Assembly (NCBI GenBank): GCA_903861005.1
Contig: CAIOSP010000068.1
Span: forward strand, 80,693-144,692
Length of the DNA: 64,000 nt
DNA from: an uncultured Pseudomonadota bacterium
GTDB lineage: Bacteria > Myxococcota_A > UBA796 > GCA-2862545
Reading direction: 5' to 3'
The position numbers and the translations under genes were made by a program. Below are positions 1 to 9,312 of the stretch, piece after piece (position 1 is the first letter of the stretch; every line of letters begins with the position of its first letter). The notes beneath the pieces are model-generated. The model saw only the letters and a program-made list of their open reading frames with translations. It did not search any database and was not told where the DNA came from.

Positions 1-168
1 GCCGGTCCAGCCGCCGACGCCGACCTCGGCGCCCACGCCGACCGGCATCTCGTACGCGCCGCCCAATCCGCCCGCGGCGTCGAGGTACACGCCCGACCTG
101 CGATCGCCCAAGCCTGCGTGCGCGGCGGTGGGCAGCGCAAGGAGCGCGGCGGCGAGGGCGCGCTTCAT
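1..168 (-). CDS. Secreted protein, N-terminal fragment (cut by window edge)
   Basis: Only the first 56 codons are visible; the gene runs off the left edge. The N-terminus is a clear Sec signal peptide (MKRALAAALLALPTAAHAG, cleavage likely after AHA). The Gly- and Val-rich stretch that follows is typical of the start of an outer-membrane barrel or surface protein, but no family can be named. The ATG overlaps the TGA of the upstream lipoprotein gene as ATGA (bases 165-168), so the two are probably translationally coupled. Confidence 0.6.
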   Translation of the reverse strand, partial: MKRALAAALLALPTAAHAGLGDRRSGVYLDAAGGLGGAYEMPVGVGAEVGVGGWTG

Positions 169-2366
169 GGTGTGTCCTGGGTGGCGTCGGTGTCTTGCGC
201 AGGCAGCGCGGCGGGCGAGCGCGTCCAAACCGGCGTCACCGTCGCCCAGTCGTTCGACGTGGTCGACCACGCGATCGCGGTGGTCCAGTCGCCCAGCTCC
301 AGATCGGCGGTCCAGCGGTAGTCCGCCTGGCCGGGCGTGAACGTGCCGAGCACGCCCTTGCCCTGGGTGACGATCGACACCCGGTTGATCGACGACTCGC
401 CCGCGTGCAGGTCGATGACGAGCGTGTGCGTCACAGGGCCGGTGGGTGCTGAGTCGGTGTCGCCGTCCGTGTCCGGCTTGGGCTTGGGCACCAGGCTGCC
501 GGGGACCACGCCGTCCACGCGCAGGTTGAGCCACGCGCCGTTGCCGCAGCCGAGCTCACCGACGTTGATCGCGCGCGTGATCTCCACGACGCCGTAGCGC
601 TTGGGCGTGCCGACATCGAGCCACAGGTCGGGGCCGCTCGGGCGCACGAAGCGGCCTGCGTCGAGCCAGCGGAACCACGGCGCCCATGCGTCGAACGGCG
701 GGCCGCCGGGCGCGTCGAGCGCGACGAAGGACGGCGTGGCCTCGATCGACCAGGGCGCCGCGTCGAGCGCGCCGAGCACGTTCAGATCGACGATTGTGTA
801 GCGGTCGATCGACGGGCCGCCCCACGCCAGGTTGAACGCGGCGCCGGGGCTGAGGTCCCGCACGCGCGGCGCCGCGTGACCGGAGCGGCCAGAGTCCTCG
901 CCCCATGGCCACGCGCCGATCTTCCATCCGTCGGGCGACGTGAGCGTGGCGCCTGGCGTGGTGCGGATCCACGGCGCGTCGTTGAGGTAAGCGCCGGTGG
1001 TCGCGACGTCGTCGAGCGCGGTGATCACCGCGAACTCGTAGCCGGCGACGACCGCCGCGCGGGAGCGATCGGACTCCGACACGCCCTGCGTGCGCGCGCG
1101 CCCGCCCTCCCAGCCGAGCGACGTGAGCACGCGCGTGCCGGTGGTCGCCATGGCGGGGATCATCGCCACCTGCAGCGTCTGCTCGTCGCCGGCGAACAGG
1201 TCCGCTCGCAGCGTCTTCGTCGTCCACGCGGGGCCGGCGGAGAGCGTCAGGTCGATCACGCCTGCGCCCGTCGCGATGCGTGCGCCGTCCGGCTCCATGC
1301 GCGTCAGGCCGCTGCGACCGTCCGCCGCGCGCCACGACACACCGACCGGTCGCACGCGCACATCCGCCGGCCACACCGGCTGCAAGGTGATCGCGGCGAC
1401 GGCGCCCAGCGTGAGCTCGACGGCCTCGCCGGGGGCGACGATCGGGGAGGACGCGCGACCGGCGATCACGGCGCGAAGGCCGTCGACGGCGGCGTCGATC
1501 GTCGCGTCGTAGGTGCCGTCCTCAGCCACCGGCACCCGGCCGACGAGCGCGTCGCCCTTGAGCAGATCGACGGCGGCCGCGCCCAGCGCGTTGCCCGAGA
1601 TGTGCTGGTGATCGGTGGGGCGCAGCGCCCACGCGCGCGCGGTGTCCGAGAACAGGAGCGACGACGTGCCCTCGACCACGATCGCGCCGCCGAGGTCTTC
1701 GACCACGTGGCCGCCGTGGCCGATCACCGCCGGGTCTGCCATCAGCCAGCCGTCGACGCGCGTGGCGGCGGTGTTGGTGGCGATCCAGAAGCCCTCGGCG
1801 CCCTCGACATTAAGCCACGGGTTCCCGGCCTCGGTGCGCCAAGTGACGGTGCGACGATCGCCCGCGGCGGTGGCGTCGTGCGCAGGCAGCGCGCGCACCA
1901 GCCCGGAGACCTGGATGCCGTCTTCGACGAACTCCAGGTGGTCCACGTCGAGCCAGCCGCCGCCGACCAGCGGGGCGATCTCGTAGACGAAGTCTGCACG
2001 ACCCCAGGCCGCGGCGTCGACCAGCGTCACGCCGCCAAGTCCCGCCAGCGACAGCGAGGCCTGGGGGTGGCGCAGCACCGCGCGGTACAGCTCGTTGCCG
2101 ATGAACAGGTCGGGGCTGTCGCCATCGCCGTTCGCGAAGAGCATGCTGCTGCAGGCCACCGACGACGCGTAGGTCTCGCCCGGCCCCAGCGGCGTGGTGG
2201 GGCAGGTGCTCTCCACAGCGGCCGGGATGTCCAGGGTGCACGCGGCCAAGCCGACGAGCGTGAGCGCGCGGACCCGCCAGACCAGCTTGTCGCGCGCTCG
2301 GACGATGACTCTAGCCTCCCTCGGCGAACCGGATGCGCATCGGCACCAGACGCGCCTTCTCTCCAT
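165..2366 (-). CDS. Large lipoprotein, probable degenerate PHP-type paralogue
   Basis: Up to 733 residues. A lipobox (LVGLAAC) near residue 43 marks an exported lipoprotein. The order of parts (N-terminal beta-rich domain, middle carbohydrate-regulatory-like strands, then a region around residues 410-600) parallels the PHP lipoprotein at 33168-35747. Where that protein has DPHSHG and GTDHDRV, this one has LGWEGGRAR and ITALDDV, so the metal-binding His residues are missing. A DTDGDTDS linker lies near the C-terminus. The only ATG, GTG or TTG ahead of the lipobox is at 2366, inside the upstream gene. A GGAGG sits 8 bases before an ATC codon at 2306, which would give a normal-length signal peptide, so the start is uncertain. 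The link to PHP proteins is inferred from pattern, not alignment. Confidence 0.75.
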   Translation of the reverse strand: MERRRVWCRCASGSPREARVIVRARDKLVWRVRALTLVGLAACTLDIPAAVESTCPTTPLGPGETYASSVACSSMLFANGDGDSPDLFIGNELYRAVLRHPQASLSLAGLGGVTLVDAAAWGRADFVYEIAPLVGGGWLDVDHLEFVEDGIQVSGLVRALPAHDATAAGDRRTVTWRTEAGNPWLNVEGAEGFWIATNTAATRVDGWLMADPAVIGHGGHVVEDLGGAIVVEGTSSLLFSDTARAWALRPTDHQHISGNALGAAAVDLLKGDALVGRVPVAEDGTYDATIDAAVDGLRAVIAGRASSPIVAPGEAVELTLGAVAAITLQPVWPADVRVRPVGVSWRAADGRSGLTRMEPDGARIATGAGVIDLTLSAGPAWTTKTLRADLFAGDEQTLQVAMIPAMATTGTRVLTSLGWEGGRARTQGVSESDRSRAAVVAGYEFAVITALDDVATTGAYLNDAPWIRTTPGATLTSPDGWKIGAWPWGEDSGRSGHAAPRVRDLSPGAAFNLAWGGPSIDRYTIVDLNVLGALDAAPWSIEATPSFVALDAPGGPPFDAWAPWFRWLDAGRFVRPSGPDLWLDVGTPKRYGVVEITRAINVGELGCGNGAWLNLRVDGVVPGSLVPKPKPDTDGDTDSAPTGPVTHTLVIDLHAGESSINRVSIVTQGKGVLGTFTPGQADYRWTADLELGDWTTAIAWSTTSNDWATVTPVWTRSPAALPAQDTDATQDTP

Positions 2367-3060
2367 AGCCCTGCGGCAGGTCGCCCGTCGTGTAGTCGAA
2401 TGTCCGGACCTCGCCGGGCTTCATGGGGACCATCCAGCCATCCGGCACGGGCGTCGGCCACTCCTTGGCGGGTGCGACGAGCGGGTAGCTGACCGACCCA
2501 ACCTTCTTGCCGGACGCGTCGAGGAAGTCCAAGCGGTAGGTGAGCGACTCGATCGTCTTGTCGCCGGCGTTGGTGATCTGCGCCTTGAAGCCCCAGCCGT
2601 TGAGCGGGCCCTTGGGGTCCTCGGCCAGGTTGACTTGGGCGGTGACCACGTCGGTGGCGGTCAGCGCGTAGGAGGCGGCTGCGATGCCGCGCTCGGCGTC
2701 GCCGCGGCGCTTGGTGGAGGCGTCGGGGCAGAGCTCCAGGAAGCGCTTGTACGCGGGCACGTCGCCGGTGGCGGTGGCGGCCTCGAGCAGCAGCGCCTCG
2801 CGGGCGTCCTTTACCAGCTCGATCGACTTCCCGGCGGGGAGCTTGGCGAGGTAGGCGTCGTAGTCCTCCAGCACATTGGAGGCCTTGGCCTTCTCGAACA
2901 TGAGCTTGTCGAGCGCGTCCTTGGCGCGCATGCCGTTCATGCTGTCGGCGTTCTGGGCGAGGTACGCGTCCCACGCCTCGATCGTGTTGGCCTTCTCGGC
3001 CTCGGCGAATTCGTCGGCGCAGCCAGTGAGCAGCAGGGCGGTGAGCAGGATTGAGCGCAT
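2311..3060 (-). CDS. Putative lipoprotein with TPR-like helical region
   Basis: 249 residues. It begins MRSILLTALLLTGC, a type II signal peptide with lipobox LLTGC. GGAGG stands 5 bases before this ATG (3060), so I chose it over upstream in-frame starts. Residues about 20-130 are alpha-helical with repeated WDAYLAQ / YDAYLAK / YKRFLEL segments, like short TPR units. The C-terminal 120 residues look like a beta domain with a conserved-looking ITNAGDKTIESLTYRLDF segment, as in FxLYD-type extracellular domains. The role is unknown; it is probably a periplasmic membrane-anchored protein. It is followed by the 733-residue lipoprotein gene, which it overlaps. Confidence 0.75.
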   Translation of the reverse strand: MRSILLTALLLTGCADEFAEAEKANTIEAWDAYLAQNADSMNGMRAKDALDKLMFEKAKASNVLEDYDAYLAKLPAGKSIELVKDAREALLLEAATATGDVPAYKRFLELCPDASTKRRGDAERGIAAASYALTATDVVTAQVNLAEDPKGPLNGWGFKAQITNAGDKTIESLTYRLDFLDASGKKVGSVSYPLVAPAKEWPTPVPDGWMVPMKPGEVRTFDYTTGDLPQGYGEKARLVPMRIRFAEGG

Positions 3061-3142
3061 GGGACCTCCGGTCGGGCGCATCGTCATCCCGTTCGCGCCC
3101 CAGCGCAAGGACCAAGGTCACGGCGTGCGTTAATCGCCGCGC

Positions 3143-3829
3143 ATGACCGCCCTGACACCCGAGCCCTCCAAGCCCGTCGATCGCGCCCAGCAGGTGCGGA
3201 TCACCGAGGTCTACCTGTCCGTTCAGGGCGAGTCGACGCACGTGGGGAAGCCCTGCGTGTTCGTGCGCCTGACCGGCTGCAACCTGCGCTGCTCGTGGTG
3301 CGACTCGGTGTTCACGTTCACCGGCGGCGCGTGGCGCGACATCGACGCCGTGGTCGCCGAGGCCCACGCGTTCGGCGTGCACACGGTCGAGGTGACCGGC
3401 GGCGAGCCCTTGGTGCAAAAGGCGGCCATCCCGCTGATGGAGCGGCTGCTGGCGCTCGGGCATGAGGTGCTGCTGGAGACGTCCGGCTCGCGGCCGATCG
3501 ACGACGTGCCGGACGGCGTGCACGTCATCCTGGACCTCAAGCCGCCCGACAGCGGCGAGGTGGCGTCCAACCTGTGGAGCAACCTCGACCTGCTCGACGC
3601 GGGTGACGAGGTGAAGGCCGTGATCGCGTCTCGCCGCGACTACGAGTGGGCGCGCGACCAGGTGGTGTCGCGCCGGATCGCCGAGCGCTGCACCGTGCTG
3701 TTCTCGCCGGTGTGGGGCGCCGTCGTGCCCAAGGAGCTGGTCGCCTGGATCTTGGAGGACCACCTGAACGTGCGCTTCCAGCTTCAGATGCACAAGGTCG
3801 TGTGGCCCAAGGACGAGCGGGGCGTCTGA
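3143..3829 (+). CDS. queE: 7-carboxy-7-deazaguanine synthase (QueE family, radical SAM)
   Basis: 228 residues. Radical-SAM enzyme that rearranges 6-carboxytetrahydropterin to 7-carboxy-7-deazaguanine, an early step toward queuosine in tRNA. Family marks: an N-terminal EVYLSVQGES segment, the cluster-binding C46-x3-C50-x2-C53 of CNLRCSWC, the SAM-binding TGGEPL, and DLKPP. Length fits the family. It stands alone: no queC, queD or queF lies in the window. The upstream lipoprotein gene is divergent, with 82 bp between. A GC-rich inverted repeat spans the stop codon. Confidence 0.93.
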   Translation: MTALTPEPSKPVDRAQQVRITEVYLSVQGESTHVGKPCVFVRLTGCNLRCSWCDSVFTFTGGAWRDIDAVVAEAHAFGVHTVEVTGGEPLVQKAAIPLMERLLALGHEVLLETSGSRPIDDVPDGVHVILDLKPPDSGEVASNLWSNLDLLDAGDEVKAVIASRRDYEWARDQVVSRRIAERCTVLFSPVWGAVVPKELVAWILEDHLNVRFQLQMHKVVWPKDERGV

Positions 3830-3840
3830 CCGCGCCCCGC
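3817..3840. terminator. Hairpin between convergent genes
   Basis: Perfect 8-bp inverted repeat (gcggggcg / cgccccgc, 8-base loop) across the queE stop codon, between it and the convergent lipoprotein gene. There is no T tract on either side, so it is a possible bidirectional hairpin rather than a standard intrinsic terminator. Confidence 0.4.
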
Positions 3841-3853
3841 GCGCCGTCCGGGC

Positions 3854-5227
3854 CTACTTGGCCGTGAAGATGCAGCGCGAGATCGGGTAGACCACGTCTG
3901 CGGTGACGTACAGGTAGTACTTCTGGCCCTTCACCAGCGGGGCGGGCGCGCCCGACGCGGGGAAGCGCTGAACCATGGTGTCGGGGACGGCGCCGTAGGT
4001 GACCGTGTCGTTCTTCTGGGGGGCCTCACCCTCGGCCAGGTCCAGGCGCCAGATCACGCCGTCGGGCAGGTCCAGGTTGGGCGGGACGGTCGGGGAGATC
4101 GTGCCCTCCTCAAGGACGTAGACGTAGCGGGCGCGGCCGGGGGCCCAGGTGATCTTGCCCTTGCTGTCGATGCCCTCCTCGGACGAGCAGGCCTCGGGCT
4201 GGTAGTTGCGCAGCACGTCGAGGGGGCCGGCGCCGTAGGTGTCGTCGGCGAAGTCGGCCGCCTTCAGGCCGCGGTGCGTCGCCTCATCCTCAAAGATGCG
4301 GATCATGCGGGCCATGTCCGTCGTGGGGAAGATCGAGTCGTTCGGGTGGGTCAGGTCCGCGCGCGCGAAGCCGTTGTTCTCCTCGGGCGGGTAGGCGCCG
4401 AAGCCCACGGTGGAGATCCAGCCCGCGCCCATGGCGATGCCGCGGTCGTTGAACATGTTGAGCACGTTACCGGTGGCGTCGATGTCCCACACGGACGGGC
4501 CGTTCGGCGCCTTGGCGTCATGGCAGCACACGCACGCCGACGCGCGCGTCTGGGCGCGGAACCAGTCGACGTCCTCGACGTAGGCCGGGTCGGTCATGCG
4601 CGAGTCAGACTGGTTGTAGCGGTCGTTCGGCGGGACGGGCGAGTAGGGGCGCTGACGACGGACCGGCTCGCACGACGCGTAGTCGGAGAAGGTGCGGCCC
4701 TCCTCAGTCGCGCCCGAGATCATCTGCCAGGTGCAGACCTGGCCGCCCTCGGACTGGCCGACGGGCTCGCCGGGGAGCGGGTCGACGCAGATGTGCTCGG
4801 GCATGGGGAACGGGTTGTCGTTCACCACGATCTCGTCGGCGTTCGGGCCACCGCAGATCGGAGCCGGGTCCCAGTAGCCGCCGCCGAAGAACTGGCAGCC
4901 GGTCTTGCTGCTCCCGCACTTGGTCGAGTCGGTGCCGAGGATGTGGATGTTGAGCTGCTCACCCTTGTCGTCGGTCAGGCAGTCGCCGAGCTTGGGCTCG
5001 TCAGGACAGGGCTCGCCCACCTTGAGCGTGGACTTGAGCTTGACGCAGCCGGCCTGCGCGTCCTCGACGCTCCAGTCACCCAGGTAGTCGCGGCACTCTG
5101 GGTCGTTGGTGAACGGGCTGATGTAGTCGCAGGAGCCGATCAGCTTCTTGGAGAGGACGGGCTTCTCCGGATCGCCGCAGGCGGAGAGGAGGACAGCGGT
5201 CGCGAGCACGGTGACGAGACGGATCAA
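3854..5227 (-). CDS. Cys-rich lipoprotein with a c-type haem motif
   Basis: 457 residues from a TTG start at 5227, chosen because AGAGGAG lies 5 bases upstream; a GTG at 5251 is the alternative. Type II signal peptide with lipobox LLSAC. The mature protein is Cys-rich in its first half. Near residue 230 it carries CVCCH, which fits the CxxCH haem-attachment motif of c-type cytochromes and of cytochrome-like lipoproteins in this phylum. The C-terminal 80 residues resemble a beta domain with a conserved Trp. It may bind haem in the periplasm or on the outer membrane, but the motif could be a plain Cys cluster. No electron-transfer partner is nearby. Confidence 0.7.
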   Translation of the reverse strand: MIRLVTVLATAVLLSACGDPEKPVLSKKLIGSCDYISPFTNDPECRDYLGDWSVEDAQAGCVKLKSTLKVGEPCPDEPKLGDCLTDDKGEQLNIHILGTDSTKCGSSKTGCQFFGGGYWDPAPICGGPNADEIVVNDNPFPMPEHICVDPLPGEPVGQSEGGQVCTWQMISGATEEGRTFSDYASCEPVRRQRPYSPVPPNDRYNQSDSRMTDPAYVEDVDWFRAQTRASACVCCHDAKAPNGPSVWDIDATGNVLNMFNDRGIAMGAGWISTVGFGAYPPEENNGFARADLTHPNDSIFPTTDMARMIRIFEDEATHRGLKAADFADDTYGAGPLDVLRNYQPEACSSEEGIDSKGKITWAPGRARYVYVLEEGTISPTVPPNLDLPDGVIWRLDLAEGEAPQKNDTVTYGAVPDTMVQRFPASGAPAPLVKGQKYYLYVTADVVYPISRCIFTAK

Positions 5228-5274
5228 GAGGGCTCCTCTGTGCCGATGCACAGGCTTTGGATAGACTTTAACCG

Positions 5275-5303
5275 CTAGTACGGAAGCCCACTACGCGGGT
5301 CAC
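5275..5303 (-). promoter_or_regulatory. Possible sigma-70-type promoter for the haem-motif lipoprotein
   Basis: On the minus strand GTGACC (5303-5298), a 17-base spacer and TACTAG (5280-5275) stand about 50 bases upstream of the TTG start, in the least GC-rich stretch of the area. Match to consensus is partial. Confidence 0.3.
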
Positions 5304-5361
5304 GTCGGATTTTGTCGGCCCGCATTGCGAGCTGTTTGCACAGGCGTGGCAAAGGGTCGAT

Positions 5362-6735
5362 CTATGCGTCGGGGTCGGGCCTGTCGGGGTGGAGGCTGAC
5401 GCGACCGTGTGCGTCGGGTTCGGCGATCGACACGTGGCCGGACCGGTCGTCCCCGGTGCGAGCCTGGATGGCGTTGGCGGCCGCCTCCAGACGCCCGCGC
5501 ACCCGGCGCGACACCTTGGGGACCGCGGCGCGGAGGGGCGCGAGGCTGCGCCACGAGCCGTGCTCACCCAACATCTGCGCGGCGGACCGCGCGAGGACGT
5601 CGTCCGGGTGGGCGACGAAGGCGAGCATCGCCAGGTCGAAGGCGGCGTCCTCCAGAGGCTCGGCGTCCGACCCCGGGAAGGTGGACGCGAGCAGGTCCCC
5701 GGTCGCCTTGGTCACCCCGTCCTCGGCGGTCGCGTCACGCGTGTGGGTGCCCAGGTTGGCGAGGACTTGGAGCCGCGCCGCCACGGGCAGGCGGCGCGCA
5801 CCCACCGCGACGGCCTCCAGCAGCCGGAGGTCGGTGCGCTTGGACGCCTCCAGCAGGATCGGCAGCAGCTGCTCGTCGCTCGCGGTGTCCACGACGAGCT
5901 CCACCAGGGCGGGCACGTCGCAGGCGCGGACCAGCGCGACCGCCGCTTCGGGCGCCTCTGAGTGGAGCAGCCCCACCATCCGTCGCAGGGGCTCGTGGTC
6001 CTGTCGCGCGGCCGCGAGCCCGGCGAGGACGCGCTCCGCGTGCGGCCAGGTGCGGGCGGCCACGCTGAGCGCGCGCGCGCGCACGCCCGGCGCGGTGTCG
6101 GCGTCCACCACCGCCAGCAGCCGCTCCAGGCGGTCGGTCGGCGCGTGGTCGGTCAGGGTGGCGGCGTCGACCACGCACTGCAGGGCGTCCGCGGCGTCGC
6201 CGGGGGTGGCAATCGGCACGGGCAACGTCAGGCTCGCGACGCCGCGCTTGAACTCGCCGCCTCGGGCGATCAGGTCGGCGATGCGCGCGCGGGCGGGCGC
6301 GGTGAGGCTCGAGGTGATGACGTTGGGATCGCCGTAGCAGGCGCACAGGCCGTCAAAGGCCGGGTCGCCGGTGCGGCGGCGACCCTTGGGCGCGCCGTCT
6401 GCGGCGATCACGTTGAACTCGACGGATCGACCGGCCGCGGCGAACCGCATCGGGCCTGTGTCGCGGCCGCGGCGCGTGTCGGCACCGCCGGAGAAGCGAA
6501 CGCCTTGTCGGCCCCACGACAGCAGGACCCGGCCGCGGCTGTCCAGGTCGGCCTGCATCCCGAACTCGTCTGCGAAGGCGATCCAGAAGTCGCGGTCGTC
6601 TGCGGCGCCGGCGGCCTGCGCTCGACGAGACCCGTCGGGAGCGCCCCAGATGCGGCGGAACAGGCCGTCGATGAGGTCCACCAGCGCATTCTCCCACACC
6701 TCGGGGAGCTTCGGGGGGCCTGCTCCAAAGCGCAC
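5362..6735 (-). CDS. HEAT-repeat-like protein of unknown function
   Basis: 457 residues, GTG start at 6735 with GGAGG 5 bases upstream. No signal peptide, so probably cytoplasmic. Residues 1-150 form an alpha/beta domain with no family I can name. Residues about 190-420 are Ala/Leu/Arg-rich helices with repeated ALVRACDVPALVELV- and LLEAVAVGARRLP-like pairs, as in HEAT or armadillo-type solenoids that serve as protein-binding scaffolds. The tail is Asp/Pro/Arg-rich. There is no operon partner close on the same strand. Confidence 0.6.
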   Translation of the reverse strand: MRFGAGPPKLPEVWENALVDLIDGLFRRIWGAPDGSRRAQAAGAADDRDFWIAFADEFGMQADLDSRGRVLLSWGRQGVRFSGGADTRRGRDTGPMRFAAAGRSVEFNVIAADGAPKGRRRTGDPAFDGLCACYGDPNVITSSLTAPARARIADLIARGGEFKRGVASLTLPVPIATPGDAADALQCVVDAATLTDHAPTDRLERLLAVVDADTAPGVRARALSVAARTWPHAERVLAGLAAARQDHEPLRRMVGLLHSEAPEAAVALVRACDVPALVELVVDTASDEQLLPILLEASKRTDLRLLEAVAVGARRLPVAARLQVLANLGTHTRDATAEDGVTKATGDLLASTFPGSDAEPLEDAAFDLAMLAFVAHPDDVLARSAAQMLGEHGSWRSLAPLRAAVPKVSRRVRGRLEAAANAIQARTGDDRSGHVSIAEPDAHGRVSLHPDRPDPDA

Positions 6736-6855
6736 GCGCGCCTCCGCGGAGCGGGAGTCGGTCTCGCTTCGCCGCTTGCGTGTATCGCACAGCCTCCGGT
6801 GGGGCGCGGCTGGAGCGCCTGGAGTCGACGAATCGCAAGGTTGGAGCGTCCCGAC

Positions 6856-6886
6856 TTGACGGGGGCAGTGGGAACCGTGCTAGAAA
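6856..6886 (+). promoter_or_regulatory. Candidate promoter of the poly-Gly lipoprotein gene
   Basis: TTGACG at 6856-6861 and GCTAGA / TAGAAA at 6879-6886 (spacer 17 or 19 depending on the register), ending 7 bases before the ATG. Such a short leader leaves room only for the weak GCGAGG ribosome site. Confidence 0.35.
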
Positions 6887-6892
6887 GCGAGG

Positions 6893-7723
<831 letters not shown>

Positions 7724-7734
7724 GCGGGTCATTC

Positions 7735-7752
7735 TCCGCGGACCGCCGCGGA
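7735..7752. other. Intercistronic hairpin before the kinase gene
   Basis: Perfect 7-bp inverted repeat (tccgcgg / ccgcgga, loop accg) ending 5 bases before the kinase ATG. No T tract follows and no ribosome binding site is visible, so it may affect either transcription end or kinase translation. Confidence 0.4.
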
Positions 7753-7757
7753 TCTGC

Positions 7758-9275
7758 ATGACGCCTCCTCCGACCAGCCTGGGTGCCTACGAGCTGCTTG
7801 AACGAATCGGGCAGGGGGGCATGGGCGAGGTGTGGCGCGCCCGGCACCGCACGCTTGGGAAGGCCGTCGCGGTGAAGCTGATCCGCGCGGGCACGCTGGG
7901 TGAGTCCGTCGAGGCGGACCGCGAGGTGCTGCGTCGCTTCGAGCGCGAGGCCCACGTCGCCGCCGCGCTGCGCTCGCCCCACGCCATCCAACTCCAGGAC
8001 TTTGGCGTCACGCCGGACGGCGCCTTCTTCCAGGTGATGGAGCTGCTCGACGGCCTGGACCTTCGTCAGCTCGTCGAGCGCTTTGGACCGGTGCCCGCGG
8101 GGCGCGCGGTGGGCCTGCTCCGCCAAGCCGCCGACGCGCTCGCCGAAGCGCACTCGCTCGGCTTTGTGCACCGCGACGTGAAGCCGTCGAACCTGTTCCT
8201 GTGTCGGCTGGGCACGCGCGTGGACTTCGTGAAGGTGCTCGACTTTGGCCTGGCCCGCAGCACGGACGGCGGCGACCCGAGCCTGACCCGCACCGGCGGC
8301 ATCCCCGGATCCCCGGCCACGCTCGCGCCCGAGGTCCTCCGCGGTCAGCCGCCCACCGACAAGGCCGACGTCTACGCGCTCGGCTGCGTCGCCACCTGGC
8401 TGCTCACCGGGCACCTCCCGTTCGAGGGCGCATCCGCGATCGAGGTGATCGTCGGCCACCTGGAGCGCGCCCCGGCCCCGCTCGTCGACGCCTCCGGCGC
8501 TCCGATCCCTGCGTCGCTCGCCGCGTGCGTGGCGTCCGCGCTCGCGAAGGACCCCGCCGCGCGCCCCACCATCCGCGAGCTCTCCCGCGCGCTGGCCGCG
8601 ACCGGCCTGGAGTCGACGTGGTCCGAGGAGACCGCCGAGGCCTGGTGGACCCTGAACCAGCCCGCCGCCACCGCCCGCGCGCCTGCCGCGCCTGCCTCCG
8701 TCCCGTTCTCCCGCGAGCAGGCCTACGCGCGGCTGCGCAAGGACTTCGAGGCCAGCCGCATCAACGTCGGCGAGTACGAGCGCCGCATGTCGGTCGCGCG
8801 CGTCGCCGACAGCCCGGTCCAGGTCCTCGACGCCCTCCGCGGCCTGCCCGAGGAGCCCGCGCCCCTCGTCGTCGTCGCACCTCCGCCCCCCGCGCCCACG
8901 ACCACCACCCTGACCGCCCTGACCGCCCTGACCGCCCCCTCCGCCCCGCGGATCGTCGCGGTCTTGTCGTCGCAGGTGCGTCGCGGCGCGTGGCGACCTG
9001 AGTCGAACACCGAGGTCGCCGTCGTCATGGGCAGCGTCGAGCTCGACCTGTCGAGCGCCGTGCTCGAGCCCGGCATGACCGAGCTGCACTGCAGCGCGTT
9101 CCTGGGATCGATCGAGATCACCGTGCCGCAGGGGCTGTTTGTCCAGATCGCCGGGTCGGGCTTTCTGGGGTCATTTGAGGGATCTTCGGGAGGCCTGAAG
9201 AGGGCGGGGGACCCTTGGATTCGGGTGACGGGGAACGCCGTTTTGGGGAGCGTGGAGGTCAGGGTTCGACGATAA
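7758..9275 (+). CDS. Ser/Thr protein kinase fused to DUF1707-like and LiaF-like domains
   Basis: 505 residues. Hanks-type kinase domain about 10-285: GQGGMGEV loop (18-25), catalytic Lys40, HRDVKPSN (138-145), DFG (162-164) and APE (190-192), so it should be active. Residues 318-363 (SREQAYARLRKDFE... then EYERRM) match the DUF1707/SHOCT-like helical motif. A Pro/Thr linker with three TALTA-type 9-base repeats follows. Residues about 398-500 match the beta-helical C-terminal domain of LiaF/DUF2154 proteins (VMGSVELDLS, FLGSIEI, FLGSFEG, VLGSVEV). No transmembrane segment is seen. The parts suggest envelope-stress sensing coupled directly to phosphorylation. ATG at 7758 was chosen because the kinase fold begins just after it; ribosome site weak. 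Confidence 0.9.
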   Translation: MTPPPTSLGAYELLERIGQGGMGEVWRARHRTLGKAVAVKLIRAGTLGESVEADREVLRRFEREAHVAAALRSPHAIQLQDFGVTPDGAFFQVMELLDGLDLRQLVERFGPVPAGRAVGLLRQAADALAEAHSLGFVHRDVKPSNLFLCRLGTRVDFVKVLDFGLARSTDGGDPSLTRTGGIPGSPATLAPEVLRGQPPTDKADVYALGCVATWLLTGHLPFEGASAIEVIVGHLERAPAPLVDASGAPIPASLAACVASALAKDPAARPTIRELSRALAATGLESTWSEETAEAWWTLNQPAATARAPAAPASVPFSREQAYARLRKDFEASRINVGEYERRMSVARVADSPVQVLDALRGLPEEPAPLVVVAPPPPAPTTTTLTALTALTAPSAPRIVAVLSSQVRRGAWRPESNTEVAVVMGSVELDLSSAVLEPGMTELHCSAFLGSIEITVPQGLFVQIAGSGFLGSFEGSSGGLKRAGDPWIRVTGNAVLGSVEVRVRR

Positions 9276-9312
9276 GGTCTCACTTCGCGGCCCTACGGGG
9301 CGGGGCTTTACG

